64,000 bases of DNA from JACVRW01 sp963734025 (GCA_963734025.1 CAVTFR010000017.1:124001-188000), one strand, 5' to 3'. Counted from the stretch's first letter, positions 51,143 through 60,260 are shown. Program-made: numbers and translations. Notes: generated by a model from the sequence alone, not told the origin.

Positions 51143-51879
51143 CGGAGATCGCCACCAAGCTCACGACCGGCGAGCGCGCGCCTTGGCAGGCCGAGGAGTT
51201 CGTCGCGCGGCTGCGCGCGCAGGGGACGCGCTACCACAACCTGCACCCCTTCCATCGGCGGATGGACGCCGGCGAGCTCACGCGCGAGGAGCTGCAGCGC
51301 TGGGTCGCGAACCGCTTCTACTACCAGAAGTGCATCCCGCTGAAGGACGCGGCGATCCTGTCGAACTGCCCAGAGATCGAGATCCGTCGAGAGTGGATCG
51401 GGCGGATCATCGACCACGACGGCACGAGCGAGGGAACGGGCGGCATCGAGTCGTGGCTGCGGCTCGGCGAGGCGCTCGGCGTCTCGCGGGAGGAGCTGGT
51501 GTCTGAGCGGCGCGTGCTCCCCGGGGTGCGCTATGCGGTGGACGCCTACGTCAACTTCGCGCGCCAGAGGCCGTGGGTCGAGGCGGTCGCGTCGTCGCTG
51601 ACCGAGCTCTTCGGTCCGGCCGCGATCCGGGTGCGGCTCGAGGCACTCGAGCGCCACTACGAGTGGATCGACCCTGCGGGGCTCGAGTACTTCCGGGCAC
51701 GGCTCGTGCAGGCGCCGCGTGACGCGCAGTACGCGCTCGACCTGACCGTCGAGCGCTGCCGGACGCACGAGCAGCAGGAGGCCGCCGTGGCCGCGCTCCG
51801 CTTCAAGACGGAGATGCTGTGGGCGCAGCTCGAGGCGATCGAACGCGGCGACACGCAGCCGCCGGGTCCCGACTCGTGA
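51139..51879 (+). CDS. pqqC: Pyrroloquinoline-quinone synthase PqqC
   Basis: Catalyses the final ring closure and eight-electron oxidation to PQQ, cofactor-free. 246 residues, all-helical, with TRYHNLHPFHRRMDAGEL-type N-terminus (here GTRYHNLHPFHRRM), NRFYYQKCIPLKDAAILSNC, and IIDHDGTSEGTGGIESWLRLGEALG. Starts by ATGA overlap with pqqB and ends by GTGA overlap with pqqD. Confidence 0.96.
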   Translation: MTEIATKLTTGERAPWQAEEFVARLRAQGTRYHNLHPFHRRMDAGELTREELQRWVANRFYYQKCIPLKDAAILSNCPEIEIRREWIGRIIDHDGTSEGTGGIESWLRLGEALGVSREELVSERRVLPGVRYAVDAYVNFARQRPWVEAVASSLTELFGPAAIRVRLEALERHYEWIDPAGLEYFRARLVQAPRDAQYALDLTVERCRTHEQQEAAVAALRFKTEMLWAQLEAIERGDTQPPGPDS

Positions 51880-52139
51880 CCCGCCCGCGCCTCGTCACCG
51901 GCGCGCGGCTGCAGTACGACGACGTGCGCGAGGAGCACCTGCTGCTGGTGCCGGAGGGCGCCGTGCGGCTCAACCCAACCGCAGCCGCCGTGCTCGAGCT
52001 GTGCGACGGGGAGCGCTCGCTCGACGAGATCGTCGGCACCCTGTCGGATCGCTACGAGGGCGCCGATCTGCGTGACGACGTTCTGGGGCTGGTCGACGGC
52101 TTGAGCCAGAAAGGGCTGGTCGTCGATGCCGCAGCCTAG
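51876..52139 (+). CDS. pqqD: PQQ biosynthesis peptide chaperone PqqD
   Basis: The RiPP recognition element that presents PqqA to PqqE. 87 residues with VPEGAVRLNPTAAAVLELCDG and a C-terminal winged-helix-like part typical of PqqD. I chose the GTG at 51876 because it overlaps the pqqC stop (GTGA) and begins at the family start; the longer open frame would lie inside pqqC. It overlaps pqqE by 14 bp. Confidence 0.94.
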   Translation: MTRPRLVTGARLQYDDVREEHLLLVPEGAVRLNPTAAAVLELCDGERSLDEIVGTLSDRYEGADLRDDVLGLVDGLSQKGLVVDAAA

Positions 52140-53223
52140 GCCGGCGACGCTGATCGCCGAGCTGTCCTATCAGTGCCCGCTGCACTGCCCCTACTGCTCG
52201 AACCCGCTGGACATCGGCCACGAGAAGTACCGCGACCAGCTCGAGACGGAGCATTGGATCCGCACCTTCCGGGAGGCGCGCGCGCTGGGCGTGCTGCAGC
52301 TCGCCCTCACGGGCGGCGAGCCGATGCTGCGCCGCGATCTGGTCGAGCTCTGCGCGGGCGCGCGCGACGCCGGCCTCTACTCGTCGCTGATCACCGCCGG
52401 GGTCAACTTCACGCCCGGGCGTGCCGAAGCGCTGAAGGCGGCCGGGCTCGACCACGTGCAGATCTCGATCCAGAGCCCCGACCCGGAGGACAACGACCGC
52501 ATCGCCGGCAACAGGTCGTTCGAGAAGAAGATCGCCGCGGCGCACCTGGTGAAGGAGCTCGACTTCCCGCTGACGATCAACTGCGTGCTGCACAGGCAGA
52601 ACCTCGATCGGATCGAGGAGATACTCGACCTCGCGCTCGAGCTCGGGGCGCAGCGGCTCGAGCTCGCGAACACGCAGTACTACGGCTGGGCGGTTCCGAA
52701 CCAGGAGGCGCTGATGCCGTCCTGGGAGCAGCTGCAGCGGGCGGAGGAGGCGGTTGAGCGCTTCCGCGAGCGCGTCGGCCCGGCGGTCGACGTGCTCTGG
52801 GTGCTGCCCGACTTCTACGAGGATCTCCCCAAGCCGTGCATGGGCGGCTGGGGCCGGACGGCGATCGTCGTCGCTCCGAACGGCGACGTGCTGCCCTGCC
52901 AGGCGGCGTCGACGATCCCGGGGCTCGAGTTCGCCAACGTCCGCGAGCATCCGCTCGAGTGGATCTGGAACGAGTCCGACGCGTTCATGCGCTTCAGGGG
53001 CACGGACTGGATGCAGGAGCCGTGCCGCACCTGCCCGCTCGGCCGCCAGGAGGTGGACTTCGGCGGCTGCCGCTGCCAGGCGCTGCGGCTGACGGGCGAC
53101 GCCGCCGCCACCGACCCGGTTTGCCGATTGTCGCCGCATCACGACCGCGTTGTCGCGGCGCGCGAGTCGGCGCAAGCGGACGACTTCGTCTATCGCGCGA
53201 TCAAGCGGCCGGTGCGCGCCTGA
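52126..53223 (+). CDS. pqqE: PqqA peptide cyclase PqqE (radical SAM/SPASM)
   Basis: Forms the Glu-Tyr carbon-carbon bond in PqqA. 365 residues with the radical-SAM cluster Cys17-x3-Cys21-x2-Cys24, the GGEP motif (LTGGEPMLRRDL), and a C-terminal SPASM region rich in Cys (LPCQAAS, CRTCPLG, FGGCRCQAL) for auxiliary iron-sulfur clusters. It is the last pqq gene; no pqqF protease is present, as in many organisms where another protease serves. Its last 23 bp overlap the convergent diiron gene. Confidence 0.96.
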   Translation: MPQPRPATLIAELSYQCPLHCPYCSNPLDIGHEKYRDQLETEHWIRTFREARALGVLQLALTGGEPMLRRDLVELCAGARDAGLYSSLITAGVNFTPGRAEALKAAGLDHVQISIQSPDPEDNDRIAGNRSFEKKIAAAHLVKELDFPLTINCVLHRQNLDRIEEILDLALELGAQRLELANTQYYGWAVPNQEALMPSWEQLQRAEEAVERFRERVGPAVDVLWVLPDFYEDLPKPCMGGWGRTAIVVAPNGDVLPCQAASTIPGLEFANVREHPLEWIWNESDAFMRFRGTDWMQEPCRTCPLGRQEVDFGGCRCQALRLTGDAAATDPVCRLSPHHDRVVAARESAQADDFVYRAIKRPVRA

Positions 53224-54076
53224 CGGCTTGCTCCGCCGTCCCATGCGGCTCGATGAGCCCGACGGCCACGAGCCGATGGTGACACGCGCCCGCGATGTAC
53301 TCGCGAGTCTCATCAGGGAGTACATCGCCCCAGGCCGCGGCGGCCTCGTCGGCGTGCGCGAGCAGCTCGTCGAGGAGCTCGCGGGAGGGCTGGGCCTCGA
53401 TCAGGCAGCGCAGGCCGAAGCCGACGTGCCAGCGCTCGTCGAGCTCGACGCGCGCGACACCGTCACGCACCCCCGGCAGGGCGTCGTCAGCCAAATCAAT
53501 GCGCAGCGCGTGATGCGCGGCGTCGAAGATGATCCCCTCGAGCACCATGTGATAGAGCGAGACGCCCTCGCCCAGCCCGATGCGACCGGCGGCCAACTCG
53601 GCTGCCATGGCGGGCAGCCGCTCTTCGAAGAGCTCGAGCACGGCGGCCGGGACGTAGGCCCGGGCCTCCTCGCGCCGCTCGGCGGGTGTGGCTCCGGGCA
53701 GCCCGAGTACCTCGGCGGCGATCCTGTCGAACCACAGCGCATGGCGGTCCTCGTCGCGGCGCTGCAGGAAGAAGACCCAGGCCATCAGGCTCTCGTGGGA
53801 CGCCAACTTCGCCTCCCTGGCCACGTCTGCGAACGGCGCGATGTGCTCGGAGACCGCGTCCTCGGCCACGCGGAAGCCGGCGAAAATAGTCGTCAGGCGG
53901 CGGCGACGTTCATCCGGGAGCTCGGGCCAGGCGCGCGCGTCGTCGGTGAGGTCGATGGTCGCCGGGTCCCACTGCAGGCGCGCGACCACCTTGGAGAAGA
54001 ACTGGGGCCAGAAGGTGCGCCTCGGGAGGACGAAGTGCCCGCCCAGCGTGCTTTCCCAGAACTGCCCGTCAGCCAT
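53201..54076 (-). CDS. R2-like (ferritin-fold) diiron protein, ribonucleotide-reductase-small-subunit-like
   Basis: A helical protein of 291 residues with R2-type metal motifs: FRVAEDAVSEHIAPFADVA (first Glu), LQRRDEDRHALWFD (ExxH-like DEDRH), and near the end VELDERWHVGFGLR (second Glu/His pair). It resembles R2-like oxidases more than true class I R2, since no NrdA gene is nearby and the radical tyrosine is not evident. Reaction unknown. I chose the ATG at 54076, which follows a TANNNT box (54086-54091); the frame is open back to a GTG at 54154. Confidence 0.72.
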   Translation of the reverse strand: MADGQFWESTLGGHFVLPRRTFWPQFFSKVVARLQWDPATIDLTDDARAWPELPDERRRRLTTIFAGFRVAEDAVSEHIAPFADVAREAKLASHESLMAWVFFLQRRDEDRHALWFDRIAAEVLGLPGATPAERREEARAYVPAAVLELFEERLPAMAAELAAGRIGLGEGVSLYHMVLEGIIFDAAHHALRIDLADDALPGVRDGVARVELDERWHVGFGLRCLIEAQPSRELLDELLAHADEAAAAWGDVLPDETREYIAGACHHRLVAVGLIEPHGTAEQAVRRAPAA

Positions 54077-54179
54077 AGGCTCGAAAGGGTATCCACCCGC
54101 TGGCTTGGTAAACCATCGTGGGATGGCCACTTCGGCGAGCGGATGCTCCACCACATGACGAAGCGCCAGTGGCTCGAGG

Positions 54180-54926
54180 ATGTCTCCGGGCCGGGGAAGG
54201 CCTAGGCCGGCCGCCGCCGGCTACGCCCGCTCGGTCGCGGCGTACCGGCGCGGCCGCCCCGGCTATCCGCAGGCAGCGGTCGACTTCCTCGCCGCCAGGC
54301 TTCCCCTCGGCCCAGGTAGGACGGTGGTCGACCTGGCTGCAGGGACCGGCAAGCTCACGAGCCCCCTGCTCGCCACCGGCGCCGAGGTGGTCGCGGTGGA
54401 GCCGGTGGCCGAGATGCGCGCGGCCCTGCCGGCTGGTGCGCGGGCGCTGGACGGGACGGCAGAGGCGATGCCGCTGGACACCGGGAGCGCCGACGCCGTC
54501 GCCGTCGCTCAAGCCTTCCACTGGTTCGACGGCGACGCGGCCCTGGCGGAGATCCATCGTGTGCTCCGCCCCGGCGGGGCGCTCGCCCTGGTATGGAACC
54601 GCCGGCGGATGGACGAGCCGTTGAATCAGGCGATCGAGGAGCTGATCGCCCCGTACCGCGGCCGGCCGTCAACTTTCCACACCGGCTGGCGCGCTGCCTT
54701 CGAGCGCACCAAGCTGTTCGGGCAGTTCGAGGAGCGCGTGTTTCCCAACGTGCAATCCCTGGACGCCGACGGGCTGGCCGACCGAGTCGCCTCGGTCAGC
54801 TTCATCGGCGCGCTCGACGAGAACGAGCGGACGAAGGTGGTCCGGGCCGCGCGCGCCCTCGCCGGACCTGCCGGCGTGACCATTCACCATGACACCGAGG
54901 TGCTCGTCACGGACCGGCTGGGGTAG
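54180..54926 (+). CDS. Class I SAM-dependent methyltransferase
   Basis: 248 residues with a methyltransferase domain: motif I VVDLAAGTGKLT, VVAVEPVAEMRAAL, a post-I acidic region (DGTAEAMPLDTGSADAV), QAFHWFD and LRPGGALALVWN. The AFHWFD variant is typical of the UbiE/SmtA-like group with unknown small-molecule substrates. It stands alone, divergent from the diiron gene. No substrate can be assigned. Confidence 0.85.
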   Translation: MSPGRGRPRPAAAGYARSVAAYRRGRPGYPQAAVDFLAARLPLGPGRTVVDLAAGTGKLTSPLLATGAEVVAVEPVAEMRAALPAGARALDGTAEAMPLDTGSADAVAVAQAFHWFDGDAALAEIHRVLRPGGALALVWNRRRMDEPLNQAIEELIAPYRGRPSTFHTGWRAAFERTKLFGQFEERVFPNVQSLDADGLADRVASVSFIGALDENERTKVVRAARALAGPAGVTIHHDTEVLVTDRLG

Positions 54927-54969
54927 CGGGCCGCTCTGAGACACTCGTGGAGACCCAGAAAGGAGCACC

Positions 54970-55281
54970 ATGGCCGGTCTCACCAGGGAGCAGGTCCGGG
55001 AAGCCGTGGAGCGAGCGGGAGACGAACACTGGCAGGCGCTGATTCGACATCACGAGGATGCCTATCCGGACAGCCGCCCCACCCCCGGTGATGTCTGCCG
55101 GGCCGAGGCCGACCGGCTCAACCGGCTGGGGCTCGGTGACGCCGAGGACCTCGAGCTGGTCGAAACCCGCGTCGAGCGCACCGATTCCACAATTCGCATC
55201 GTTCATCTCTTCGAGTACGGGCCTCACAAGGCTCGCCTGCTGACGGAGCCGGTGGAGGGGTACGGAAGCGAATCAGCGTGA
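54970..55281 (+). CDS. Small hypothetical protein
   Basis: 103 residues, acidic, predicted soluble and mostly helical at the start (LTREQVREAVERAGDEHW), with a beta-like C-terminal half. AAAGGAG at the right spacing before the ATG supports translation. No known family recognised. It lies 43 bp after the methyltransferase and faces the VWA gene with a 9-bp gap. Confidence 0.6.
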   Translation: MAGLTREQVREAVERAGDEHWQALIRHHEDAYPDSRPTPGDVCRAEADRLNRLGLGDAEDLELVETRVERTDSTIRIVHLFEYGPHKARLLTEPVEGYGSESA

Positions 55282-55290
55282 AGAGCCGCG

Positions 55291-56448
55291 TCAGCTCGCC
55301 CATGCCCGGATAGCCGTTCGGCGCCCGCGCGCCTCCACGTCCGGCAGCCCGCGCAGCTCGCGCAGCAGGGTCGTCAGGTCCCGCGCGCCACTGAGGGCGT
55401 CGAGCTCGCCCAGGATCGCGCGCATCCCGCGGGTCACCGGCCGGTAGCCCGGGTCGCAGGCCAGCGGCGACCACCAGACCAGGCGGTGCCCGAGCCGGGC
55501 GAGCCTGTGCGCGGCGTTGCCCATCGCGGAGGGGTCGCCTCGCTCCAGGCCGTCGGACAGCACGATGATCAGCGCACCCCGGGTCAGCGCGACGAAGCGC
55601 CGGTCGGCCAGCAGCTGCTGCAACGCGACCCCGATGCGGGTGCCACCGTCGGCGTCCAGCACTGCGTCCGAGAGCGCTTCCAGCGCTCGGTCGACGTCCG
55701 GGGTGTCGAGCGCGGACGTCACGCGAGTCAGGCGCGTGCCGAAGGTGAACGCCTCGGCGCGCTCGGTGCCGCGCACGAGCTCGTGGGCGAACCGAAGCAG
55801 CTCGGGCGTGTGGGCCCGCATCGAGCCGGACACGTCGATGAGCAACAGCACGCGGCGCGCGCGCGCCGGGCGGCGCCGCCATGCCAGGTGCAGCACCTCG
55901 CCGCCGCTGCGGTTGGCGGCATGCAGGACGCGCTGCAGGTCGAGCCTTGCGCCGCGCCGCGCGGGCAGCAGACGGCGCGCGCGGCACGCCGGCAGCGCAG
56001 CGGGCACCGCCGCCGCGATCTCACGCAGCGTCTCGCGCTCCTCGCCGGTGGCCGCCGCGAACGCGCGCGTGCCGCTGCTCTCGAGCGGACTGGCTCCGAG
56101 CCCTGAGCCCTCCTTGGGCTCGAGCGCCGCGAGCTCGCCGTCGTCGCCACCCTGGGGGGCCGGCGTCTCGCCCTCTGCGTCGGGCGGGATCTCGAGCGGC
56201 TCCTCGAGGAGCAGCCGGCCGCCGCGAAAGAACGCGTCGAAGAGGGTGTCGAACAGCGCGAGATCGTCCGACGCGGTCACGAGCGTGACGCGGCCACGCC
56301 AGTACAGCGACTCCACGTCGCCCGGCGGGGACGCGGTCAGCGCCAGCAGGAAGTCGGCCTGCTTGGGGGCGGGGACGGTGAGCCCGCACTCGTTGAGTGC
56401 GCGCAGGAAGGCGAGCAGGTGCTCGCGCGCCAGCGTCGCCGTCGTCAT
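55291..56448 (-). CDS. VWA domain protein, CoxE-like
   Basis: 385 residues. The C-terminal half has a von Willebrand factor A domain with the metal-ion site DVSGSM, and FTFGTRLTRVT. CoxE-type proteins work with a MoxR-like ATPase to mature molybdenum hydroxylases such as CO dehydrogenase. The ATG at 56448 overlaps the MoxR stop (ATGA); the open frame upstream belongs to the shadow of that gene. It is the last gene of the ten-gene molybdenum-hydroxylase operon. Confidence 0.85.
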   Translation of the reverse strand: MTTATLAREHLLAFLRALNECGLTVPAPKQADFLLALTASPPGDVESLYWRGRVTLVTASDDLALFDTLFDAFFRGGRLLLEEPLEIPPDAEGETPAPQGGDDGELAALEPKEGSGLGASPLESSGTRAFAAATGEERETLREIAAAVPAALPACRARRLLPARRGARLDLQRVLHAANRSGGEVLHLAWRRRPARARRVLLLIDVSGSMRAHTPELLRFAHELVRGTERAEAFTFGTRLTRVTSALDTPDVDRALEALSDAVLDADGGTRIGVALQQLLADRRFVALTRGALIIVLSDGLERGDPSAMGNAAHRLARLGHRLVWWSPLACDPGYRPVTRGMRAILGELDALSGARDLTTLLRELRGLPDVEARGRRTAIRAWAS

Positions 56449-57341
56449 GCGCGCACGCTCGGGTCGAACAACTCCGGCCTGCCTGCAACGCGCTCCACGT
56501 CCTCCTGCTCCTTGAGCAGCAGGCCGAGCGACCGCCGCAGCGCCTCCGGCCAAGGGGCGCCCTCGTCGGCCAGCGTACGGGCCCCGAGCGCCCAGTCGAT
56601 CGTCTCTGCGATACCCGGCCGCTTGAGAAGCCTTTCCGTGCGCACCCGCTTGATGGCGTCCACGAGCGAGGCGGCCGCCGCCTCGTCCAGCCCGGGTGCA
56701 TGGGCGCGCAGGATCGCGCGCGCTCGCTCGGCGTCGGGGAACTCGATCCAGTGATAGAGGCAGCGGCGCTTCAGCGCGTCGTGCAGCTCGCGGGTGCGAT
56801 TGGATGTGAGGACGACGATGGGCGGCTGGACCGCGCGCACCGTGCCGAGCTCCGGAATGGTGATCTGGAAGTCCGAGAGGAACTCGAGCAGGAAGGCCTC
56901 GAACTCCGAGTCGGAACGGTCGACCTCGTCTATCAGCAGCACCGCCCCGGCCGCGGCGCGTACGGCGCGCAGCAGCGGCCGCTCGAGGAGGAACCGTTCC
57001 GCGTAGAGGTCGCCGACGTCGCGGCCCTGCGCTTCGGCCACCCGCACATGGAGGAGCTGCTTGGGGTGATCCCATTCGTACAGGGCCTGGCTCACGTCCA
57101 AGCCCTCGTAGCACTGCAGCCGGATCAGCTCGCGCCCGAGGACGTCGGCAAGTACCTTGGCGACCTGCGTCTTGCCGACCCCCGGCTCTCCCTCGAGCAC
57201 CAGTGGCCGGCCGAGGACAAGCGCCAAGTGGATGGCGGTCGAGAGCCCCTCGTCCGCGTAATAGCGGTGCTCGGCCAGCCGCCGGCCCAGCTCGGGGACC
57301 GAGGACGCGGCGAGGTCGGTGCCGTAGGGCTGCGCGACCAC
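56445..57341 (-). CDS. MoxR-family AAA+ ATPase, CoxD-like
   Basis: 298 residues with Walker A GEPGVGKT, Walker B VLLIDEVDRSD, and sensor VVLTSNRTRELHDALKRR, all in MoxR/CoxD style. In the cox system CoxD is a chaperone for maturation of the molybdenum active site. The GTG at 57341 lies 2 bp after the stop of the molybdopterin M-subunit gene; the frame is open further upstream but into unrelated sequence. Together with the VWA protein it should serve the hydroxylase encoded immediately before. Confidence 0.9.
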   Translation of the reverse strand: MVAQPYGTDLAASSVPELGRRLAEHRYYADEGLSTAIHLALVLGRPLVLEGEPGVGKTQVAKVLADVLGRELIRLQCYEGLDVSQALYEWDHPKQLLHVRVAEAQGRDVGDLYAERFLLERPLLRAVRAAAGAVLLIDEVDRSDSEFEAFLLEFLSDFQITIPELGTVRAVQPPIVVLTSNRTRELHDALKRRCLYHWIEFPDAERARAILRAHAPGLDEAAAASLVDAIKRVRTERLLKRPGIAETIDWALGARTLADEGAPWPEALRRSLGLLLKEQEDVERVAGRPELFDPSVRA

Positions 57342-57343
57342 GG

Positions 57344-58363
57344 TCAGGTCTGCGACGACGCCTCCGCGCGCGCCTCGTCGAGGGCGCGCAGCACGCGCTC
57401 GGGCGTGAACGGCATGGTTGTGAGGCGTGCCCCGCAGGCGTCGAACACGGCGTTCGCGAGCGCGGGGATCGGCGCGTTCGCCGTCATCTCGCCGATGCCT
57501 TTCGCCCCGTAGGGCCCGTTGGCTGCCGGGCGCTCGATGATGATGCTCTCCATCCGCGCGTTGTCGGCCGGCCCTGGCATCAGGTACTCGCTGAAGTCCT
57601 CTGGGCCGTCCCGGCGGTCCGGGTAGTAGGGCTCGGTCGCCTCGAACAGCGCGTGCGAGATCCCCATCCAGGCGCCGCCTTCGATCTGCTGCGTGGCCAG
57701 CGCCGGATTGAGCGCTCGGCCAACCTCGTAGACGTTGTACATGGCGAGCACGTCGATGATGCCCGTCTCGTCGTCGACCTCGACTTCGGCGACCGTGCAG
57801 GCGTGCGCCTGACACGAGTCGGGGTCCATCTCGCCCGTCTCGGGCACAGGCTCGCTCTTCTCCTTCAGGAAGATGCCGCGCCCGGCGATCGTCCTGCCGT
57901 GCTTGAAGTGAGCGGCGAGCGCCAGGTCGACGATGTGGATCTTCTTGTCCTCGGAGCCCTTGAGCTTGATGTGGCCCGTGCCGTCCGTCTCGAGGTCGTC
58001 CGGGTCGACCTCGAGCTCGTCGGCCGCGACCTGCAGCATCACCTCGCGCGCCTCACGCGCGGCCATGATCACCGCATTGCCTATGCGGTGCGTGCCGCGG
58101 CTGGCGAACGTGCCCATGCAGTGGGGGCCGGTGTCGGTGTCGGCGGTGTCGACCAGCACGTTGTCGTATGGAAGGCCGAGCGTCTCGGCCGCGCACTGGC
58201 GGGCGATCGTCTTGATGCCCTGGCCGAGGTCGACCGAGGAGAGCGTCACGACGAAGGTTCCGGTGGTGGTCGAGTGGATCAGCGCCTGAGAGGGATCGCC
58301 GCCCAGGTTCATGCCTGTCGGGTAGTTGACGGCGGCCATGCCGCGGCCGCGGAGCTTCGCCAT
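57344..58363 (-). CDS. Molybdenum hydroxylase, molybdopterin-binding subunit, C-terminal half (NdhM/XdhB type)
   Basis: 339 residues corresponding to the C-terminal half of a xanthine-dehydrogenase-family large subunit: VTLSSVDLGQGIKTIARQ, MGTFASRGTHRIGNAV, and near the C-terminus GAKGIGEMTANAPIPALANAV with the catalytic Glu of the GxGE motif. Separate N- and C-half subunits of about 50 and 37 kDa are known from nicotinate dehydrogenase (NdhL and NdhM). Its ATG lies 2 bp after the stop of the L gene, in a different frame, so it is a designed split and not a stop-codon readthrough. Substrate unknown. Confidence 0.85.
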   Translation of the reverse strand: MAKLRGRGMAAVNYPTGMNLGGDPSQALIHSTTTGTFVVTLSSVDLGQGIKTIARQCAAETLGLPYDNVLVDTADTDTGPHCMGTFASRGTHRIGNAVIMAAREAREVMLQVAADELEVDPDDLETDGTGHIKLKGSEDKKIHIVDLALAAHFKHGRTIAGRGIFLKEKSEPVPETGEMDPDSCQAHACTVAEVEVDDETGIIDVLAMYNVYEVGRALNPALATQQIEGGAWMGISHALFEATEPYYPDRRDGPEDFSEYLMPGPADNARMESIIIERPAANGPYGAKGIGEMTANAPIPALANAVFDACGARLTTMPFTPERVLRALDEARAEASSQT

Positions 58364-58365
58364 GG

Positions 58366-59751
58366 TCAGGCCTCCCGGGGCTGGGTCGAGGACATCGCTC
58401 GGCTTTCCTGAGTGAGCTCGTGCCCGGTCAGCTCGGCTGCACGCTGCATCACCTCGATCAGCGCCGTGCCCTCCGCGACCTTGCGATGGGCCTTCATGTC
58501 ACCGTCGCGGTAGGCGTTCCTGAAGCGCAGCTCGAAGGGATCCATCCCGAGCTCGCGGGCGACACGGTCCATCTGTGACTCGATCGCGAAATCGGCGATC
58601 GTGACGCCGAAGCCGCGCATGGCGCTCGACGGTGTGCGGTTGGTGTAGACGCAGTGCCCGTCGACCCACACGTTGGGGATCGAGTACGGGCCGGGCATGT
58701 GGGCCGCCGCCTTGGTGGTGCCGTACGGGCTGTGGCGCGAGTAGGCGCCGGCGTCCACGTAGAGCGTGACCTTGCGCGCCACGATCCGGCCGTCTGCCAT
58801 CACGCCGTCCTTGATGTAGATCCGCTCCGCGGCCCTGGGCGAGGAGACCTGCATCTCCTCCGCGCGCCCGTACACGTACTTGACCGGCTTGCCGGTCGCC
58901 ATCGCGGCCAGGCAGGCGATCGGCTCCACGATCACGTCGACCTTGCCGCCGAACCCGCCCCCGACGGTGCCGCCGACCAGCTGCAGCTTGTTGAACGGCG
59001 TCTCGAGGATCAGCGCCGTGTTGTCGAGCGTGAAGAAGGCCGCCTGCGTGTCGGAATGGATGCGCAGCCGGCCGTCGGCCTGCGGGACGACGATGCAGCC
59101 TGTGGGCTCCGTGGGGGCGTGCTCGATCGGCGCCGACTGGTAGCGCCACTCGAAGACGTGATCGGCCTGCTCGAACGCGGAGTCGACGTCCCCGAACCGG
59201 ATGCGCCGGCAATGATGGCCTTCGTAGACGAAGTGGTTGGTCCCGTGCGGCTTGATCGCCGGCGTGCCTTCCGCGAGCGCCTCTTCGACGTCGAAGACCG
59301 CCGGCAGGTCCTCGTACTCGACCTCGACCGCCGCCGCCCCGTCCAGGGCGGCGGCCTCGCTGGTGGCGATCACCGCGGCGATCTGCTCTCCCTTGTAGAG
59401 GACCCGGTCCTCGGGCAGCACGGGCTCGTCGTTGGGCTCGACGCCGATCAGCCGAAGGATCGTGTACCAGTTGGCCGGCACGTCCTCGTGCGTCAGGACC
59501 TTGACCACGCCGGGGACCTCGAGTGCCGGGGAGACGTCGACGCGCTCGAGCAGCGCGTGGTCGCGCGTCGAGCGGTGCATCTTGAGATGGAGCAGCCCGG
59601 GCGGGTTGAGGTCCTCGAAGAACTCGGTGCGCCCGGTGACGTGGCCCAGCGCATCGGCGCGCTGGACGGGGGTGCCGATGACGGAGTAGTCGTCCTCGCC
59701 GTGCTCGTCGGCGAAGTAGGAGCGATCGATCTTCTCGGTCTGCAGGGCCAT
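58366..59751 (-). CDS. Molybdenum hydroxylase, molybdopterin-binding subunit, N-terminal half (NdhL type)
   Basis: 461 residues matching the first half of the xanthine dehydrogenase / CO dehydrogenase large subunit: VIGTPVQRADALGHVTGRTEF, EHAPTEPTGCIV, GGTVGGGFGGKVDV, and TPSSAMRGFG. The active-site loop lacks the CSFR signature of true CO dehydrogenase, so CO oxidation is not expected; an aldehyde or N-heteroaromatic substrate is more likely. It ends with a short extra tail before its own stop. The start overlaps the iron-sulfur gene by one base (TGATG). Confidence 0.87.
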   Translation of the reverse strand: MALQTEKIDRSYFADEHGEDDYSVIGTPVQRADALGHVTGRTEFFEDLNPPGLLHLKMHRSTRDHALLERVDVSPALEVPGVVKVLTHEDVPANWYTILRLIGVEPNDEPVLPEDRVLYKGEQIAAVIATSEAAALDGAAAVEVEYEDLPAVFDVEEALAEGTPAIKPHGTNHFVYEGHHCRRIRFGDVDSAFEQADHVFEWRYQSAPIEHAPTEPTGCIVVPQADGRLRIHSDTQAAFFTLDNTALILETPFNKLQLVGGTVGGGFGGKVDVIVEPIACLAAMATGKPVKYVYGRAEEMQVSSPRAAERIYIKDGVMADGRIVARKVTLYVDAGAYSRHSPYGTTKAAAHMPGPYSIPNVWVDGHCVYTNRTPSSAMRGFGVTIADFAIESQMDRVARELGMDPFELRFRNAYRDGDMKAHRKVAEGTALIEVMQRAAELTGHELTQESRAMSSTQPREA

Positions 59752-60260
59752 CAGGCGCCTCCCTCCCTGTAGCTCATCGCGCCCGTGGCGCGGCGCCGCT
59801 CGGCTGCGTCGAGGATCGCGTTGATGATGGATTCATAGCCGGTGCAGCGGCACACGTTGCCGGAGATGGCACGCACCACTTCTGCGCGGCTCGGATCCGG
59901 GTTCTCGCGCAGCAGCGCGTGCGCGGCCATGATCATGCCCGAGGTGCAGAACCCGCACTGCGTCGCGAACCCCTCGAGGAACGCGGCCTGCAGGGCATCG
60001 AGCGTGCCGTCCGCTTGCGCCAGCCCTTCGAGCGTCTCGACGGTCGCGCCCTGGACGGTCTCCACGGGCACGAGGCACGACATCACGGCGTCGCCGTCGA
60101 TCACGCAGGTGCAGCTGCCGCACGTCCCCTGTGAGCAGCCGCGCTTGGCGGCAGTGAGCTGGAGCGACTCTCGCAGCGAGGTCAGCAGGGTGCTGCCGGG
60201 CTGGGCCAGGAACTCCTGGGGCTCGCCATTGACGACGAGCTCGATCACGGTCGATGGCAT
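59751..60260 (-). CDS. Molybdenum hydroxylase, [2Fe-2S] subunit (CoxS/NdhS type)
   Basis: 169 residues with both iron-sulfur motifs of the family: the plant-ferredoxin-type cluster (GCSQGTCGSCTC, then a later Cys) and the helical-domain cluster (QCGFCTSGM, then NVCRCTGY). It passes electrons from the molybdenum site to FAD. The ATG at 60260 is preceded by GAGGAGG. It follows the FAD subunit gene by 16 bp. Confidence 0.95.
   Translation of the reverse strand: MPSTVIELVVNGEPQEFLAQPGSTLLTSLRESLQLTAAKRGCSQGTCGSCTCVIDGDAVMSCLVPVETVQGATVETLEGLAQADGTLDALQAAFLEGFATQCGFCTSGMIMAAHALLRENPDPSRAEVVRAISGNVCRCTGYESIINAILDAAERRRATGAMSYREGGA

Noticed and set aside
57344..59751. Selenocysteine or stop-codon readthrough joining the two molybdopterin-subunit genes
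   Set aside because: The halves are in different frames, each with its own stop and start 2 bp apart; a split subunit as in NdhL/NdhM is simpler.
57344..60260. Aerobic carbon monoxide dehydrogenase (CoxL form I)
   Set aside because: The CSFR active-site loop is missing and the large subunit is split.
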